NCBI GenBank assembly: GCA_009917545.1 | Contig: QZDW01000008.1 | Coordinates: 62,001-126,000, forward strand | Direction: 5' to 3' | DNA from: a bacterium 1XD42-76 | GTDB lineage: Bacteria > Bacillota > Clostridia > Lachnospirales > Lachnospiraceae | Length of the DNA: 64,000 nt | Shown: piece after piece, positions 42,844 to 51,828 of the stretch | Layout of the letters: every line of letters begins with the position of its first letter | How positions within the stretch are numbered: position 1 is the first letter of the stretch | Made by a program: the position numbers and the translations under genes | Notes under the pieces: generated by a model | Databases searched by the model: none | The model's input: only the letters and a program-made list of their open reading frames with translations | Told to the model about the DNA's origin: nothing

Positions 42844-44631
42844 ATGGATTTTTTTGATATTTTGACAATGCTTGGCGGGCTGGCCCTGTTTTTATATGGA
42901 ATGGATACGATGGGTCAGGGGCTGGAAAAGCTCTCAGGGGGCCGTCTGGAGCGTGTACTGGAAGGGCTGACTTCAAGCCGTCTTAAGGCAGTTCTTCTGG
43001 GGGCAGTGGTAACAGGAGTTATCCAGTCGTCGTCGGCTACCACTGTCATGGTAGTTGGTTTTGTAAACTCAGGGATTATGAAGCTCTCGCAGGCGGTCGG
43101 CGTTATCATGGGCGCCAATATCGGCACTACGCTGACCTCATGGCTCTTAAGCCTGACTGGAATCGAAGGAGGAAATTTCTTTGTCCGGCTGATGAAACCA
43201 TCGTCTTTTTCACCAATCCTTGCACTGGCAGGCGTTTTTCTGGTTATGTTTTCCGGCCGGGAGAAGAAAAAGGATCTGGGTTCGATTCTGGTAGGATTTG
43301 CGATCCTGATGTTCGGGATGGACACTATGAGCGGCGCGGTGAAGCCGTTAGCCGATGTGCCGGAGTTCACTGGTATCCTTACAATGTTTTCCCATCCGCT
43401 TCTGGGGCTTCTGGCCGGCACGATCCTGACGGCAGTGATCCAGAGCTCGTCGGCCTCTGTCGGTATCCTGCAGGCACTGTGTGCAACAGGAGCGGTCAGC
43501 TACAGCAGCGCAGTGCCGATCATTATGGGACAGAATATCGGTACTTGTGTAACGGCGCTTTTGTCTGCGGTGGGAGCCAGTAAAAATGCCAGGAGGGCTT
43601 CGCTTGTACACCTGTATTTTAATATCATCGGTACAGCGGTCTTTATGGCAGTGTTTTATATGGTGCATGCAGTGGTGGAACTCCCGTTTATGGGCGAGTC
43701 GGCCAATGCAGTCGGGATTGCGGTCGTCCACAGCCTGTTTAATATAACGGCGACTCTGATTCTGCTTCCGTTTTCTGACGTGCTTGTGCGGCTCGCATGC
43801 CTGACTGTACCAGAGCGTGCGGAAAGCGCAGATGAGCCGGAGATGGACGATACAGAGGCAGAAAGTGCATTTCGTCTGCTGGATGTCCGATTTTTAGAGA
43901 CACCCGGCTATGCCGTGGAACAGTGCCGTCAGACTGCGGTCCGGATGGCAAGGCTTTCCCAGGAATGCCTTCTCGCTTCCACAGAGCTGTTGAAGGAGTA
44001 CGATACGCAGACGGCAGAGCGCGTGGCCTGGCTGGAAAGTCTGGTAGACCGTTACGAGGATGAACTGGGAACATACATGGTGAAACTTGGGGGAAGGAAG
44101 CTGTCCGTAAATGACAGCCGCACGATTTCTCTGCTCCTGCACTGCATCAGTGATTTTGAGCGGATTTCTGACCACGGGATGAACGTGATGATTGCAGCCG
44201 GAAAGATGGAAGAAAAAAAGATGGAATTTTCCAGAAAGGCGCGAAAAGAGCTCAGAATGTACTTAAGAGCAGTGCAGGAGGATCTTGAGACCGCAGTCGC
44301 TGCCTTTGAGAACAACGACCTGGAGCAGGCTTTTTCGGTAGAACCCCTGACAGAAGTCATCGACGGTATGCATAAAAGTGTAAAGGCGAACCACGTCAAA
44401 CGCCTGCAAAAGGGAAAATGCAGCGTGGAACAGGGCTTTGTGCTGTCAGACATTACCGATAATCTGGGGCGTGTCGCCGACCACTGTTCCAATATTGCGG
44501 TCAGTGTGATGGAGATTGAGCGTGACGGGCTGGATGCCCACGGCTATCTGGGGAGCTTAAAACGCGGAAATGATGAGAGGTATAACCGTCTGGCAGAATA
44601 TTACCGGAGAAAATATACCATGCCGGAGTAA
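42844..44631 (+). CDS. Na/Pi cotransporter family protein with PhoU-like tail
   Basis: Sodium-coupled phosphate uptake or its control. 595 residues from the ATG at 42844 (GGAGG, 6-base spacing). The membrane part (~1-320) has two inverted repeats with the conserved QSSSATT (~62) and QSSSASVG (~205) motifs of the NptA/PF02690 family. The cytoplasmic tail (~360-580) is helical and PhoU-like (LHCISDFERISDHGMNV, SDITDNLGRVADHCSNI). Codes for the first gene of a phosphate locus behind PhoP-like boxes. Confidence 0.9.
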   Translation: MDFFDILTMLGGLALFLYGMDTMGQGLEKLSGGRLERVLEGLTSSRLKAVLLGAVVTGVIQSSSATTVMVVGFVNSGIMKLSQAVGVIMGANIGTTLTSWLLSLTGIEGGNFFVRLMKPSSFSPILALAGVFLVMFSGREKKKDLGSILVGFAILMFGMDTMSGAVKPLADVPEFTGILTMFSHPLLGLLAGTILTAVIQSSSASVGILQALCATGAVSYSSAVPIIMGQNIGTCVTALLSAVGASKNARRASLVHLYFNIIGTAVFMAVFYMVHAVVELPFMGESANAVGIAVVHSLFNITATLILLPFSDVLVRLACLTVPERAESADEPEMDDTEAESAFRLLDVRFLETPGYAVEQCRQTAVRMARLSQECLLASTELLKEYDTQTAERVAWLESLVDRYEDELGTYMVKLGGRKLSVNDSRTISLLLHCISDFERISDHGMNVMIAAGKMEEKKMEFSRKARKELRMYLRAVQEDLETAVAAFENNDLEQAFSVEPLTEVIDGMHKSVKANHVKRLQKGKCSVEQGFVLSDITDNLGRVADHCSNIAVSVMEIERDGLDAHGYLGSLKRGNDERYNRLAEYYRRKYTMPE

Positions 44632-44656
44632 CATACGACGAAATTTATGCATTACG

Positions 44657-44685
44657 TTGACAAACGGGAAAAAATCAGATATGGT
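44657..44685 (+). promoter_or_regulatory. Promoter of phosphate two-component genes
   Basis: TTGACA, 17 bases, TATGGT, about 40 bases before the regulator ATG at 44727. Confidence 0.55.
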
Positions 44686-44726
44686 GTTCTCATATGACAA
44701 CAGACTGTATCGCAGGAGAAAAACGT

Positions 44727-45404
44727 ATGGCGCTAATCTATGTGGTGGAAGATGACAAAAATATACTGGAGATCGAGCTCTTTGCGCTGAAAACCAGCGG
44801 TTATCAGGCCGAGGGCTTTTTCTGCGCCCGCGATTTTTACCAGCGTCTCGGGGAACGGCGGCCGGATCTGATCCTTTTAGACGTCATGCTGCCGGATGAG
44901 GACGGCCTGAAGGTCGTGGAACGCTTAAGACGCCGCCCGGAGACAAGGCGGCTTCCCGTAATTATGGTGACAGCCCGTACAACAGAGGTCGACAAGGTGA
45001 AAGGGCTTGATCTGGGGGCCGACGATTATCTGACAAAGCCATTCGGAGTTATGGAGCTGATTGCCAGAGTACGGGCCATGCTGAGAAGGACAGAAGATAA
45101 AGAAAAATTCCTCTCAGCCGGGGATATTTTCCTGGATGATGAGAAACACATGGTATATGTAAGGGACGAGCCGTGCAGCCTGACGTTTAAGGAATACCGG
45201 CTTTTAGAGCTTTTACTGCGCAACGCGGGACTGGCCGTCACGCGCGAGGTGATTCTGGAACGCGTGTGGGGGACGGATTTTGAGGGGGAGTCGAGGACTC
45301 TTGATATGCACATCCGGACTCTGCGGCAGAAGCTTGGCAGCGCGGGAGCTATGATACGCACGATCCGCAATGTCGGCTATATGTTGGAGCAGGATGACAG
45401 GTAG
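44727..45404 (+). CDS. PhoB/PhoP-like response regulator
   Basis: 225 residues from the ATG at 44727 (CAGGAG). Receiver domain with EDD, phospho-acceptor Asp in LILLDVMLPDEDGL, MVTART and TKPFGVMEL; OmpR-type winged helix ending IRTIRNVGYMLE. It follows the Na/Pi cotransporter and precedes its kinase, so it most likely reads phosphate status. Dispersed repeat copy B begins right at its stop codon. Confidence 0.9.
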   Translation: MALIYVVEDDKNILEIELFALKTSGYQAEGFFCARDFYQRLGERRPDLILLDVMLPDEDGLKVVERLRRRPETRRLPVIMVTARTTEVDKVKGLDLGADDYLTKPFGVMELIARVRAMLRRTEDKEKFLSAGDIFLDDEKHMVYVRDEPCSLTFKEYRLLELLLRNAGLAVTREVILERVWGTDFEGESRTLDMHIRTLRQKLGSAGAMIRTIRNVGYMLEQDDR

Positions 45405-45494
45405 CACAGGTGAGCGCGCCACCATGAATGAAAGCTATCCGGGCGCATTTGGCATCCCTGAACTTAGATCGCCTGCGGCGATCAACTTTCATAG
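45405..45494 (+). repeat. Dispersed repeat, copy B
   Basis: ACAGGTGAGCGCGCCACCATGAATGAAAGC, with GGCGCATTTGGCATCCCTGA and ATCGCCTGCGGCGAT (given in pieces; 45406-45483). It fills the 112-base gap between response regulator and kinase. In frame it reads MNESYPGAFGIPELRSPAA. The kinase ribosome site follows immediately. Confidence 0.8.
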
Positions 45495-45516
45495 TAAGAG
45501 GAGAGTATATTTAGTA

Positions 45517-46857
45517 ATGAAACAAAAGATACACAGAGGGCTTCTGATCGCTTCGGCGTTAGCCGTTTTGCTGACCTTTACGGCGGCCGCATTGGTTTTT
45601 TATGGACTGTTCAGGGGGCAGATCATGGACGATCTGCGGGACGATGCCAGACTTTTACAGGAAATGCACGTGTTTGACGATGTTGAATATGCAAAAAAGT
45701 ATGCAGATATCCTAAAGAATGAAAATCTGCGTATTACTGTGATTGACGGGGCAGGCTACGTGGTATTTGACAGCCGGGCCAATGAACAGGAGATGGTGAG
45801 CCATGAAAACCGGCCGGAGGTACAGTCTGCCTTCGAGCACGGCGAGGGGCATAATACACGCCTCTCGGAGACGCTGGCCAAGAGCCTGTTTTATTATGCC
45901 GTGAGGCTGGAAAACGGGGATGTACTGCGGATTTCCAGAGAGGCGGGCAGCCTGTTTGCCATGCTGCGGGATCTGCTTCCCGGCATCCTTTGTGTCCTTT
46001 TACTGTTATCTGTTTTCTGTATCCTGTTGTCAGGATGGTTCACAAAAAGCCTGGTGCGCCCGATTGAAAAAATGGCAGAGAATATCTCAGGACCCGGAGC
46101 GGAAGCGGCATATAAGGAGCTGGCCCCGTTCCTGGCAAAGATACGCCAGCAGCACGCAGATATTCTGAAAAATGCCGAGGTGCGCCAGGAATTTACTGCA
46201 AATGTGTCACATGAGCTGAAAACGCCGCTGACGGCGATCTCAGGATACGCGGAATTAATCGAGCATGGGATGGCAGGAGAGGAGAATACGAGGCAGTTTG
46301 CGGCGGAAATCCACAAAAATGCCAGCCGGCTTCTGACGCTGATTAATGATATTATCCGTCTTTCAGAGCTTGACAGCGGAAACAGGCAGCTAGAGTGTGA
46401 GCCGGTGGAGCTGTACGAGACAGCGGCGGAATGTATGGATCTGCTAAGGCTTAATGCCGCCAGGCAGAACGTATCCATGCATCTTTCCGGTGAGTCGGCG
46501 ACGGTCTGTGCCGACAGGCAGTTAATCGAGGAGCTGATCTATAACTTATGCGACAATGCCATCCGCTATAATAACCGGGGCGGCTCCGTTTCCGTCAAGG
46601 CGGGAAGGGATGGCGGACAGGCCTTCCTCGAGGTGACGGACACGGGAATCGGTATTTCGGCAGAGCATCGGGACAGGATATTCGAACGGTTTTACCGGGT
46701 GGATAAAAGCCGGTCGAGAGAGACCGGCGGAACAGGCCTGGGTCTCGCGATCGTGAAGCACATTGCCTCACGGCACGGGGCTCAGATCCTTCTGGAGAGT
46801 GAAAAAGGGAAGGGGACGAAGATCAGGGTGGTGTTTCCGGAGCCTTCCTCGCTATAG
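45517..46857 (+). CDS. PhoR-like sensor histidine kinase
   Basis: 446 residues from the ATG at 45517 (AAGAGGAG site); the longer frame from 45370 would only translate the repeat. Two membrane segments (~10-32 and ~150-172) enclose an extracellular domain. Then come HAMP, VSHELKTPLTAISGYAEL (phospho-acceptor His) and an ATPase domain with YNLCDNAIRYN, DTGIGI and GTGLGLAIVKHI. Partner of the regulator just upstream; the two are separated by dispersed repeat copy B. Confidence 0.92.
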   Translation: MKQKIHRGLLIASALAVLLTFTAAALVFYGLFRGQIMDDLRDDARLLQEMHVFDDVEYAKKYADILKNENLRITVIDGAGYVVFDSRANEQEMVSHENRPEVQSAFEHGEGHNTRLSETLAKSLFYYAVRLENGDVLRISREAGSLFAMLRDLLPGILCVLLLLSVFCILLSGWFTKSLVRPIEKMAENISGPGAEAAYKELAPFLAKIRQQHADILKNAEVRQEFTANVSHELKTPLTAISGYAELIEHGMAGEENTRQFAAEIHKNASRLLTLINDIIRLSELDSGNRQLECEPVELYETAAECMDLLRLNAARQNVSMHLSGESATVCADRQLIEELIYNLCDNAIRYNNRGGSVSVKAGRDGGQAFLEVTDTGIGISAEHRDRIFERFYRVDKSRSRETGGTGLGLAIVKHIASRHGAQILLESEKGKGTKIRVVFPEPSSL

Positions 46858-46948
46858 ATCCCAGGGGAGTTTGGTATGTGAGGCATACGCCCCATGTGAT
46901 ACCACGAATTGCGCCGCGTTCTGTGCTCACGACTTCGGGATTTTAATA

Positions 46949-48445
46949 TCATCCCATACAGATATCATATTTTGAAAGATTCATGCGCACGTTTCCGTCC
47001 GCATAGAACGAGATCCCATCTGCGGCCATATCCGTATAGATAGTAGCGCTCATGGCCTGCTCGCCGTCATTGACAAAGAGTTCCACGCTGAAACGGTCGA
47101 TCAGGATACGCAGCTTAAGTTTCCCGCCGTTCCTTGCGACCCGGCACCGCCTCTGATGGATGATGGCCCTGCGTGAGCCGGAGAACTTGCGATCGAGCTT
47201 CAGGATTGATTCATACGGACGGAAGCTGACTGAGGTGTGGTACTGGTCGTTCTTGGCCAGATGGATCTCGAATTTTCTGTAGATCTCCTCCGAATTTTCC
47301 GGAGAAAGCTCCAGCTCGAGATCAGCTGTACGCCCCTTAATGCCTTCCAAAGTGACGATATCCTGAACGAGTACATTCGTGTACGTTACCGGATTACGCC
47401 GGAAGGCTTCCAGTTCGCGGACCGGTCTCTGGAACAGGCGGCCGTTCTGTACACGGAGCTCTCTAGGGGTGCACATCTGCCCAAACCATTTCCTCTTTGA
47501 CTGGTGATTATTGTTGCAGGTGTCCCAGTTTTGCATCCATGCAATCATGACCCGGCGTCCGTCCGCGGTCAGCAGAGTCTGCGCCGCGTAGAAATCAATG
47601 CCGTAATCGACCGCCTGATCGGCTGTTGGGAGGAAGGTTTTGGTTTTCCTGTCCAGATCGCCGATGAAGCAGAGGTTTCCATCCCCGTTGTGGTATTCAA
47701 AATCTTTTGGCAGCATGTCCTGCGGGCTGACAAGCAGGATCCATCTCCCGTCCAGTTCAAAAAAATCCGGGCATTCCCACATTTTCCCGAAAGAGCCGTC
47801 ATTTTCAAAGAGAATGGATTCGAAATGCCAGTCGAGCCCGTCCAGGGAGGAGAATAAAAGGATCCGCCCGCCGCTTTCATCTGCCCGGTTATTGGCAGCT
47901 ACAAAATAATATTGGCCGTCACACCCTTTCCAGAGCTTCGGGTCTCGGAAGTCAAACCGGCTGCTGTCTGCGGGAAGATCTTTGATATCCACAACGGGGT
48001 TTTTATGGTATTTCCGATAATCAATACCGTCGCCAAAGGCTACGCACTGTGTCTGGATATCGCGTACCTCTCCATTCTCCTGTGCCTGGCGGGAAACGCC
48101 GGTGTAAATGAGCATGTGCTGCCCGTTTTCCGCTTCAAGGGCCCCGCCGGAAAAACAGCCGTCCGAATCGCAGGCTGTATCGGGAGCCAGCGCGGCCGGG
48201 AGATATTCCCAGCGGAGGAGATCACTACTTACAGCGTGACCCCAGTGCATCGGCCCCCAGCAGGTATCATAGGGGTGGTACTGATAAAACAGATGGTATT
48301 TTCCGGCGTAGTATGAAAATCCGTTGGGATCGTTCATCCATCCCACACGGGAGGAAAGATGGAACAGGGGGCGCTCTTTCTGCGCAATCGTCTGCTCCTT
48401 TAATTCTTCATATTTTCTGGCTTCACGCAAAACCTGACTGCTCAT
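46949..48445 (-). CDS. GH32 beta-fructofuranosidase (sucrose/fructan hydrolase)
   Basis: 498 residues. Cleaves terminal beta-fructosyl bonds of sucrose, sucrose-6-phosphate or fructo-oligosaccharides. GH32 landmarks: WMNDPNGF (nucleophile Asp near 38), FRDPK (transition-state stabiliser) and MWECPDFF (acid/base Glu), then a C-terminal beta-sandwich with DRFSVELFVNDGEQAMS. No signal peptide, so it is cytoplasmic and acts on imported sugar. Last gene of the leftward sugar locus. The start follows GAGAGG. Confidence 0.9.
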   Translation of the reverse strand: MSSQVLREARKYEELKEQTIAQKERPLFHLSSRVGWMNDPNGFSYYAGKYHLFYQYHPYDTCWGPMHWGHAVSSDLLRWEYLPAALAPDTACDSDGCFSGGALEAENGQHMLIYTGVSRQAQENGEVRDIQTQCVAFGDGIDYRKYHKNPVVDIKDLPADSSRFDFRDPKLWKGCDGQYYFVAANNRADESGGRILLFSSLDGLDWHFESILFENDGSFGKMWECPDFFELDGRWILLVSPQDMLPKDFEYHNGDGNLCFIGDLDRKTKTFLPTADQAVDYGIDFYAAQTLLTADGRRVMIAWMQNWDTCNNNHQSKRKWFGQMCTPRELRVQNGRLFQRPVRELEAFRRNPVTYTNVLVQDIVTLEGIKGRTADLELELSPENSEEIYRKFEIHLAKNDQYHTSVSFRPYESILKLDRKFSGSRRAIIHQRRCRVARNGGKLKLRILIDRFSVELFVNDGEQAMSATIYTDMAADGISFYADGNVRMNLSKYDICMG

Positions 48446-48453
48446 ATATTACC

Positions 48454-48488
48454 TCTCACTTTGATTTGAATGCATGTCTCACTTTGAT
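48454..48488 (-). promoter_or_regulatory. 12-bp direct repeat in GH32 leader
   Basis: Minus-strand ATCAAAGTGAGA occurs at 48488-48477 and again at 48465-48454, 23 bases apart. The second copy runs into the GH32 ribosome site. Could be an operator pair or a duplicated leader. Confidence 0.4.
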
Positions 48489-48536
48489 ACTGTTTTGATA
48501 CCGGGAACCGAAACTGCCGTGTCCGCCAGAGTGCCC

Positions 48537-48770
48537 TTATTCGGCGGCGTATGCCTGCAGGGCCTGCCGGATTTCATCAAGTTTTTCTTCATTTCCAATT
48601 TTCAAAATAACGGGCCTGGATAAATCGACACTGAAAATACCGAGAATTGACTTTGCATCAATGATATATTTGCCGGAGTAGATATCAAAATCCCCTTCGA
48701 ACTGTGTAATCGTGCCGACAAACTGCTTTACCTTATCAATCGTATCCAGTTTAATTTTCATTTCATACAT
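48537..48770 (-). CDS. HPr-like protein lacking the phospho-histidine
   Basis: 77 residues with the HPr fold pattern. The GLHARPA segment with the PTS-phosphorylated His15 is absent (IDKVKQFV in its place), while the regulatory Ser region survives as DAKSILGIFSVDLSRP. This is the feature set of Crh-type regulators, which act with CcpA in catabolite control rather than carrying phosphate to sugars. AGGAG precedes the ATG. Located between the sugar transporter and the GH32 gene. Confidence 0.75.
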   Translation of the reverse strand: MYEMKIKLDTIDKVKQFVGTITQFEGDFDIYSGKYIIDAKSILGIFSVDLSRPVILKIGNEEKLDEIRQALQAYAAE

Positions 48771-48800
48771 ATCGTATCATCTCCTGTTTCTTACTGTGAA

Positions 48801-48895
48801 GTCCTATCGCCGCAGGCGATTTAAGATCAGGTATGCCCAATGCGCCTGACTACTTTCCTTCATGGTGGTGCGCTCACCTGTAGGCGCATGAAGGC
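48801..48895 (-). repeat. Dispersed repeat, copy C
   Basis: Minus-orientation copy, from CCTTCATGCGCC (48895) to ATCGCCTGCGGCGAT (48806). It is almost identical to copy D, 105 bp away, forming a tandem duplication between the ABC ATPase and the HPr-like gene. Confidence 0.85.
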
Positions 48896-48906
48896 TTACT
48901 ATGGAA

Positions 48907-49000
48907 GTCCATCGCCGCAGGCGATTTAAGATCAGGTATGCCCAATGCGCCTGACTACTTTCCTTCATGGTGGTGCGCTCACCTGTAGGCGCATGAAGGC
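48907..49000 (-). repeat. Dispersed repeat, copy D
   Basis: Second unit of the tandem pair. It starts at the stop codon of the ABC ATPase gene and matches copy C over about 90 bases, so the duplication is recent. Confidence 0.85.
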
Positions 49001-50100
49001 TACTGTGCGGAAACTATCGTTTTTTCTGTATTCTTATCAAAGAAATGCATTTTGTGAGGCATAAAAACGAAATCAACTTGATCCCCGATCTGGCTCACTT
49101 CATATTTCGACACACGTGCGACGCTGGTAATACCGCCAAATTCAAAATAAAGGTTGTTTTCATTTCCCATGATTTCCGTGTTGTTGATGGCGGCTTTATG
49201 CAGGCTGTCCGCGAACAGCCCCAGGTTCTGCTCATCGAACTTGAGATCCTCTCCACGGATGCCCATGATAACGCTGTCGTAGCCCTTTAGCTTATCGATA
49301 ACACTGTCAGAAAGCTTCTGCCGGCTCCCGTCGGTAAAGATAATGCAGTTTCCATCTACCCTGACATCATAGAAATTCATCTGCGGGGATCCGATAAATC
49401 CGGCCACGAATTTGTTATCCGGGTGCTCATACAGTTCCATCGGCTTTCCGACCTGCTGGATGACGCCGTCTTTCATGATAACGATGCGGTCTGCCATCGT
49501 CATGGCCTCCACCTGGTCATGTGTAACATAGATCGTGGTACTGCCGAGCTTTCTGTGGAGCTGGCTGATCTCGTTGCGCATGCTGACCCTGAGCTTGGCA
49601 TCAAGGTTGGAGAGCGGCTCATCCATCAGAAAGAGCTTCTGATTCTTGACAATCGCCCTGCCAAGTGCGACTCTTTGGCGCTGGCCGCCGGAGAGATTTT
49701 TCGGCTTGCAGTAACGGTACTCTGTGAGCCCGAGGATATCGACGGCCCAGTCCACCTTCTTTTTGATTTCCTCTGCGGGCACCTTCATATTTTTCAGGCC
49801 GTAGGAAATGTTTTTCTCGACCGTCATATGCGGATACAGGGCATAATTCTGGAACACCATCGAGATCCCGCGTTCAGCAGGGGCTGTTTCATTCATTCTC
49901 TGGCCGCCAATGACGAGGTCGCCGGACGTGATATCCTCAAAACCGGCAATCATGCGCAGAGTCGTTGATTTCCCGCATCCGGAGGGCCCTACAAAAGCAA
50001 TAAATTCTTTTTCTTCAATATTCAGATTAAAATCGGTTACGGAATTTTTCTCATTCCCCTTGTACTTTTTATTGATATTCTTTAACTCGATAAAGCTCAT
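49000..50100 (-). CDS. Sugar ABC transporter ATPase (MsmK/UgpC type)
   Basis: 366 residues. Walker [10 protein letters not shown], signature [15 protein letters not shown], Walker [13 protein letters not shown], and a C-terminal TOBE/regulatory domain (~240-360), which define the CUT1 carbohydrate-import ATPases. It energises the two permeases encoded upstream. In this strand order it is the fourth gene of the transporter operon, starting 2 bases after the permease stop. Confidence 0.93.
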   Translation of the reverse strand: MSFIELKNINKKYKGNEKNSVTDFNLNIEEKEFIAFVGPSGCGKSTTLRMIAGFEDITSGDLVIGGQRMNETAPAERGISMVFQNYALYPHMTVEKNISYGLKNMKVPAEEIKKKVDWAVDILGLTEYRYCKPKNLSGGQRQRVALGRAIVKNQKLFLMDEPLSNLDAKLRVSMRNEISQLHRKLGSTTIYVTHDQVEAMTMADRIVIMKDGVIQQVGKPMELYEHPDNKFVAGFIGSPQMNFYDVRVDGNCIIFTDGSRQKLSDSVIDKLKGYDSVIMGIRGEDLKFDEQNLGLFADSLHKAAINNTEIMGNENNLYFEFGGITSVARVSKYEVSQIGDQVDFVFMPHKMHFFDKNTEKTIVSAQ

Positions 50101-50102
50101 AT

Positions 50103-50954
50103 TTAGCCCTCCTTGGAGCCGGTTGATACCACGCCTTCCACGATCTGCTTCGAGAAGAAGGAATAGATGAGAATCACCGGAATCGTTACCATTGTAATTA
50201 CGGCCAGGGTCTGGCCTGTTGTCGTATTATCGTTGGAAGTGATGGCATTTAAGCCGATCTGGGCCGTTAAAAGGTCGCTGGATGTAAAGACAAGAGACGG
50301 CCACAGATAATCGTTCCATACATTCAAAAATGTGAATACACTGACGGTTGCAACGACACTCTGGGACATTGGCAGTACCATTGTGAAGAAATATTTGATC
50401 GGGCTGCAGTGATCGAGCTGAGCCGCCTCATACACGTCGTCCGGCAGGCTTACGAACACCTGGCGGAACAAAAAGATATTGAATGGATTGACAATCATTG
50501 GCAGGACATAGCCGACGACGGTGTTTAAAAGCCCCAGCTTGGCGATGAAGAGGAAATGAATGGTGATAATCGTCTCCATCGGCACGATCATTAGCAGCAT
50601 GATAATCATCAGCCACCGGTCTTTGAATGGGAAGTTAATCTTGGCAAGGGCGTAACCGGCCAGTCCATTGACAATCACACCCAGCACGATAAGTACCGCG
50701 GCATAGAACAGGGTATTGCACATGTATCTTACAAAGCGGGTATTCGTTAGGATGGTAACATAGTTGGAAAAGAAATCACCGTTCAGGGCCGGTGGCACGA
50801 ATGCCCGCATGGAATTCATATCAGCTGTAATCGCCGCATCCGGCTTGAAGGAATTGGCTAACATCCAGATGACCGGAAACAGGAAAAACAGAGAGGCGGC
50901 CAGCATTACGGCTGCAAGAATCCGGTTATTTCGCTTTTGTCTTTTTGTCAGCAT
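50103..50954 (-). CDS. Sugar ABC transporter permease, MalG type
   Basis: 283 residues from the ATG at 50954 (AAGGAGG site). Six membrane segments; the EAA loop reads [22 protein letters not shown]. The soluble loop after segment one (~45-70) and the C-terminal [12 protein letters not shown] are typical of MalG/MsmG partners. It overlaps the preceding permease gene by 29 bases. Confidence 0.92.
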   Translation of the reverse strand: MLTKRQKRNNRILAAVMLAASLFFLFPVIWMLANSFKPDAAITADMNSMRAFVPPALNGDFFSNYVTILTNTRFVRYMCNTLFYAAVLIVLGVIVNGLAGYALAKINFPFKDRWLMIIMLLMIVPMETIITIHFLFIAKLGLLNTVVGYVLPMIVNPFNIFLFRQVFVSLPDDVYEAAQLDHCSPIKYFFTMVLPMSQSVVATVSVFTFLNVWNDYLWPSLVFTSSDLLTAQIGLNAITSNDNTTTGQTLAVITMVTIPVILIYSFFSKQIVEGVVSTGSKEG

Positions 50955-51828
50955 GCTTATCCTCCTTATCACTTGTCAGGACAGTCTGGATGATGGTGAG
51001 AATCATAACAAAGAAGGCGAATATGATTGCCATCGTGGAAGCCAGGCCGATCTCCCAGTTGACGGTTCCGGTTTCATAGATATCGTATACAACCGTGTAG
51101 GTGGAATGCGACGGGCCGCCGCCTGTCATCACCATCGGCTGTACCAGCATACGGAACGCACCGATGGTGATCGTAATGAATACGAAAACGCAGAGCGGCT
51201 TTAATTCCGGCAGCGTGATATCCTTAAATTTCTGCCACGGCGTTGCATGATCCATGTCCGCGGCTTCATACAGGGCCGGATTGATGGCCTGAAGGCCCCC
51301 CAGAAAGATAATCATCTGATAACCGACGCCCTGCCAGGCGCTCATGACTGCGATGGAGGGCAGCGCCTGCCCGGCACTGTTGATAAACGGCTGCGCGGGG
51401 ATCCCAAAAAGTGATAAGAGGGAATTTAAAATGCCCTCCGGGCTGTAAATCTGGATCCACAGCGTCGATACGACCGCAAGGGACATGACGACCGGGACGA
51501 AAAATGCCACCTTAAAATATTTTTTGCAGTAAGTCACACGGTTGATGAGAAGCGCCATCCCCAAAGCTCCCAGCCCCTGGAGGGGCACGATGATAATGAC
51601 AAACTGCACTGTGTTAAAAAAGGCCTGGCGGAAGTCCTCATCCTTAAGAATCTGAAAATAATTATCCAGGCCGGTAAAATGCGTCAATGCCGGATTGAGG
51701 GCAAAAAAGTCGGTAAAGCTGAAAATAAGAGTCAGGAGCATCGGCAGAAACAAAAATACGGTGAGAAGCACCAGTGCCGGTCCGAAAAAAGCCATTCCTA
51801 ACAAGGAGTCTGAAGTTTTCTTTTTCAT
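50926..51828 (-). CDS. Sugar ABC transporter permease, MalF type
   Basis: 300 residues with six membrane segments and the EAA loop YEAADMDHATPWQKFKDITLPEL. MsmF/UgpA-like. The start overlaps the binding-protein stop (ATGA), and the end overlaps the MalG-type gene, so the operon is tightly coupled. Confidence 0.92.
   Translation of the reverse strand: MKKKTSDSLLGMAFFGPALVLLTVFLFLPMLLTLIFSFTDFFALNPALTHFTGLDNYFQILKDEDFRQAFFNTVQFVIIIVPLQGLGALGMALLINRVTYCKKYFKVAFFVPVVMSLAVVSTLWIQIYSPEGILNSLLSLFGIPAQPFINSAGQALPSIAVMSAWQGVGYQMIIFLGGLQAINPALYEAADMDHATPWQKFKDITLPELKPLCVFVFITITIGAFRMLVQPMVMTGGGPSHSTYTVVYDIYETGTVNWEIGLASTMAIIFAFFVMILTIIQTVLTSDKEDKHADKKTKAK

Noticed and set aside
45370-45516. Longer N-terminus for the PhoR-like kinase
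   Set aside because: The extra 49 codons translate repeat copy B; the ATG at 45517 has its own ribosome site and begins just before the first membrane segment.
48801-49000. Tandem copies C and D considered as a CRISPR array
   Set aside because: Only two near-identical ~93-base units with no short repeat/spacer structure and no cas genes.
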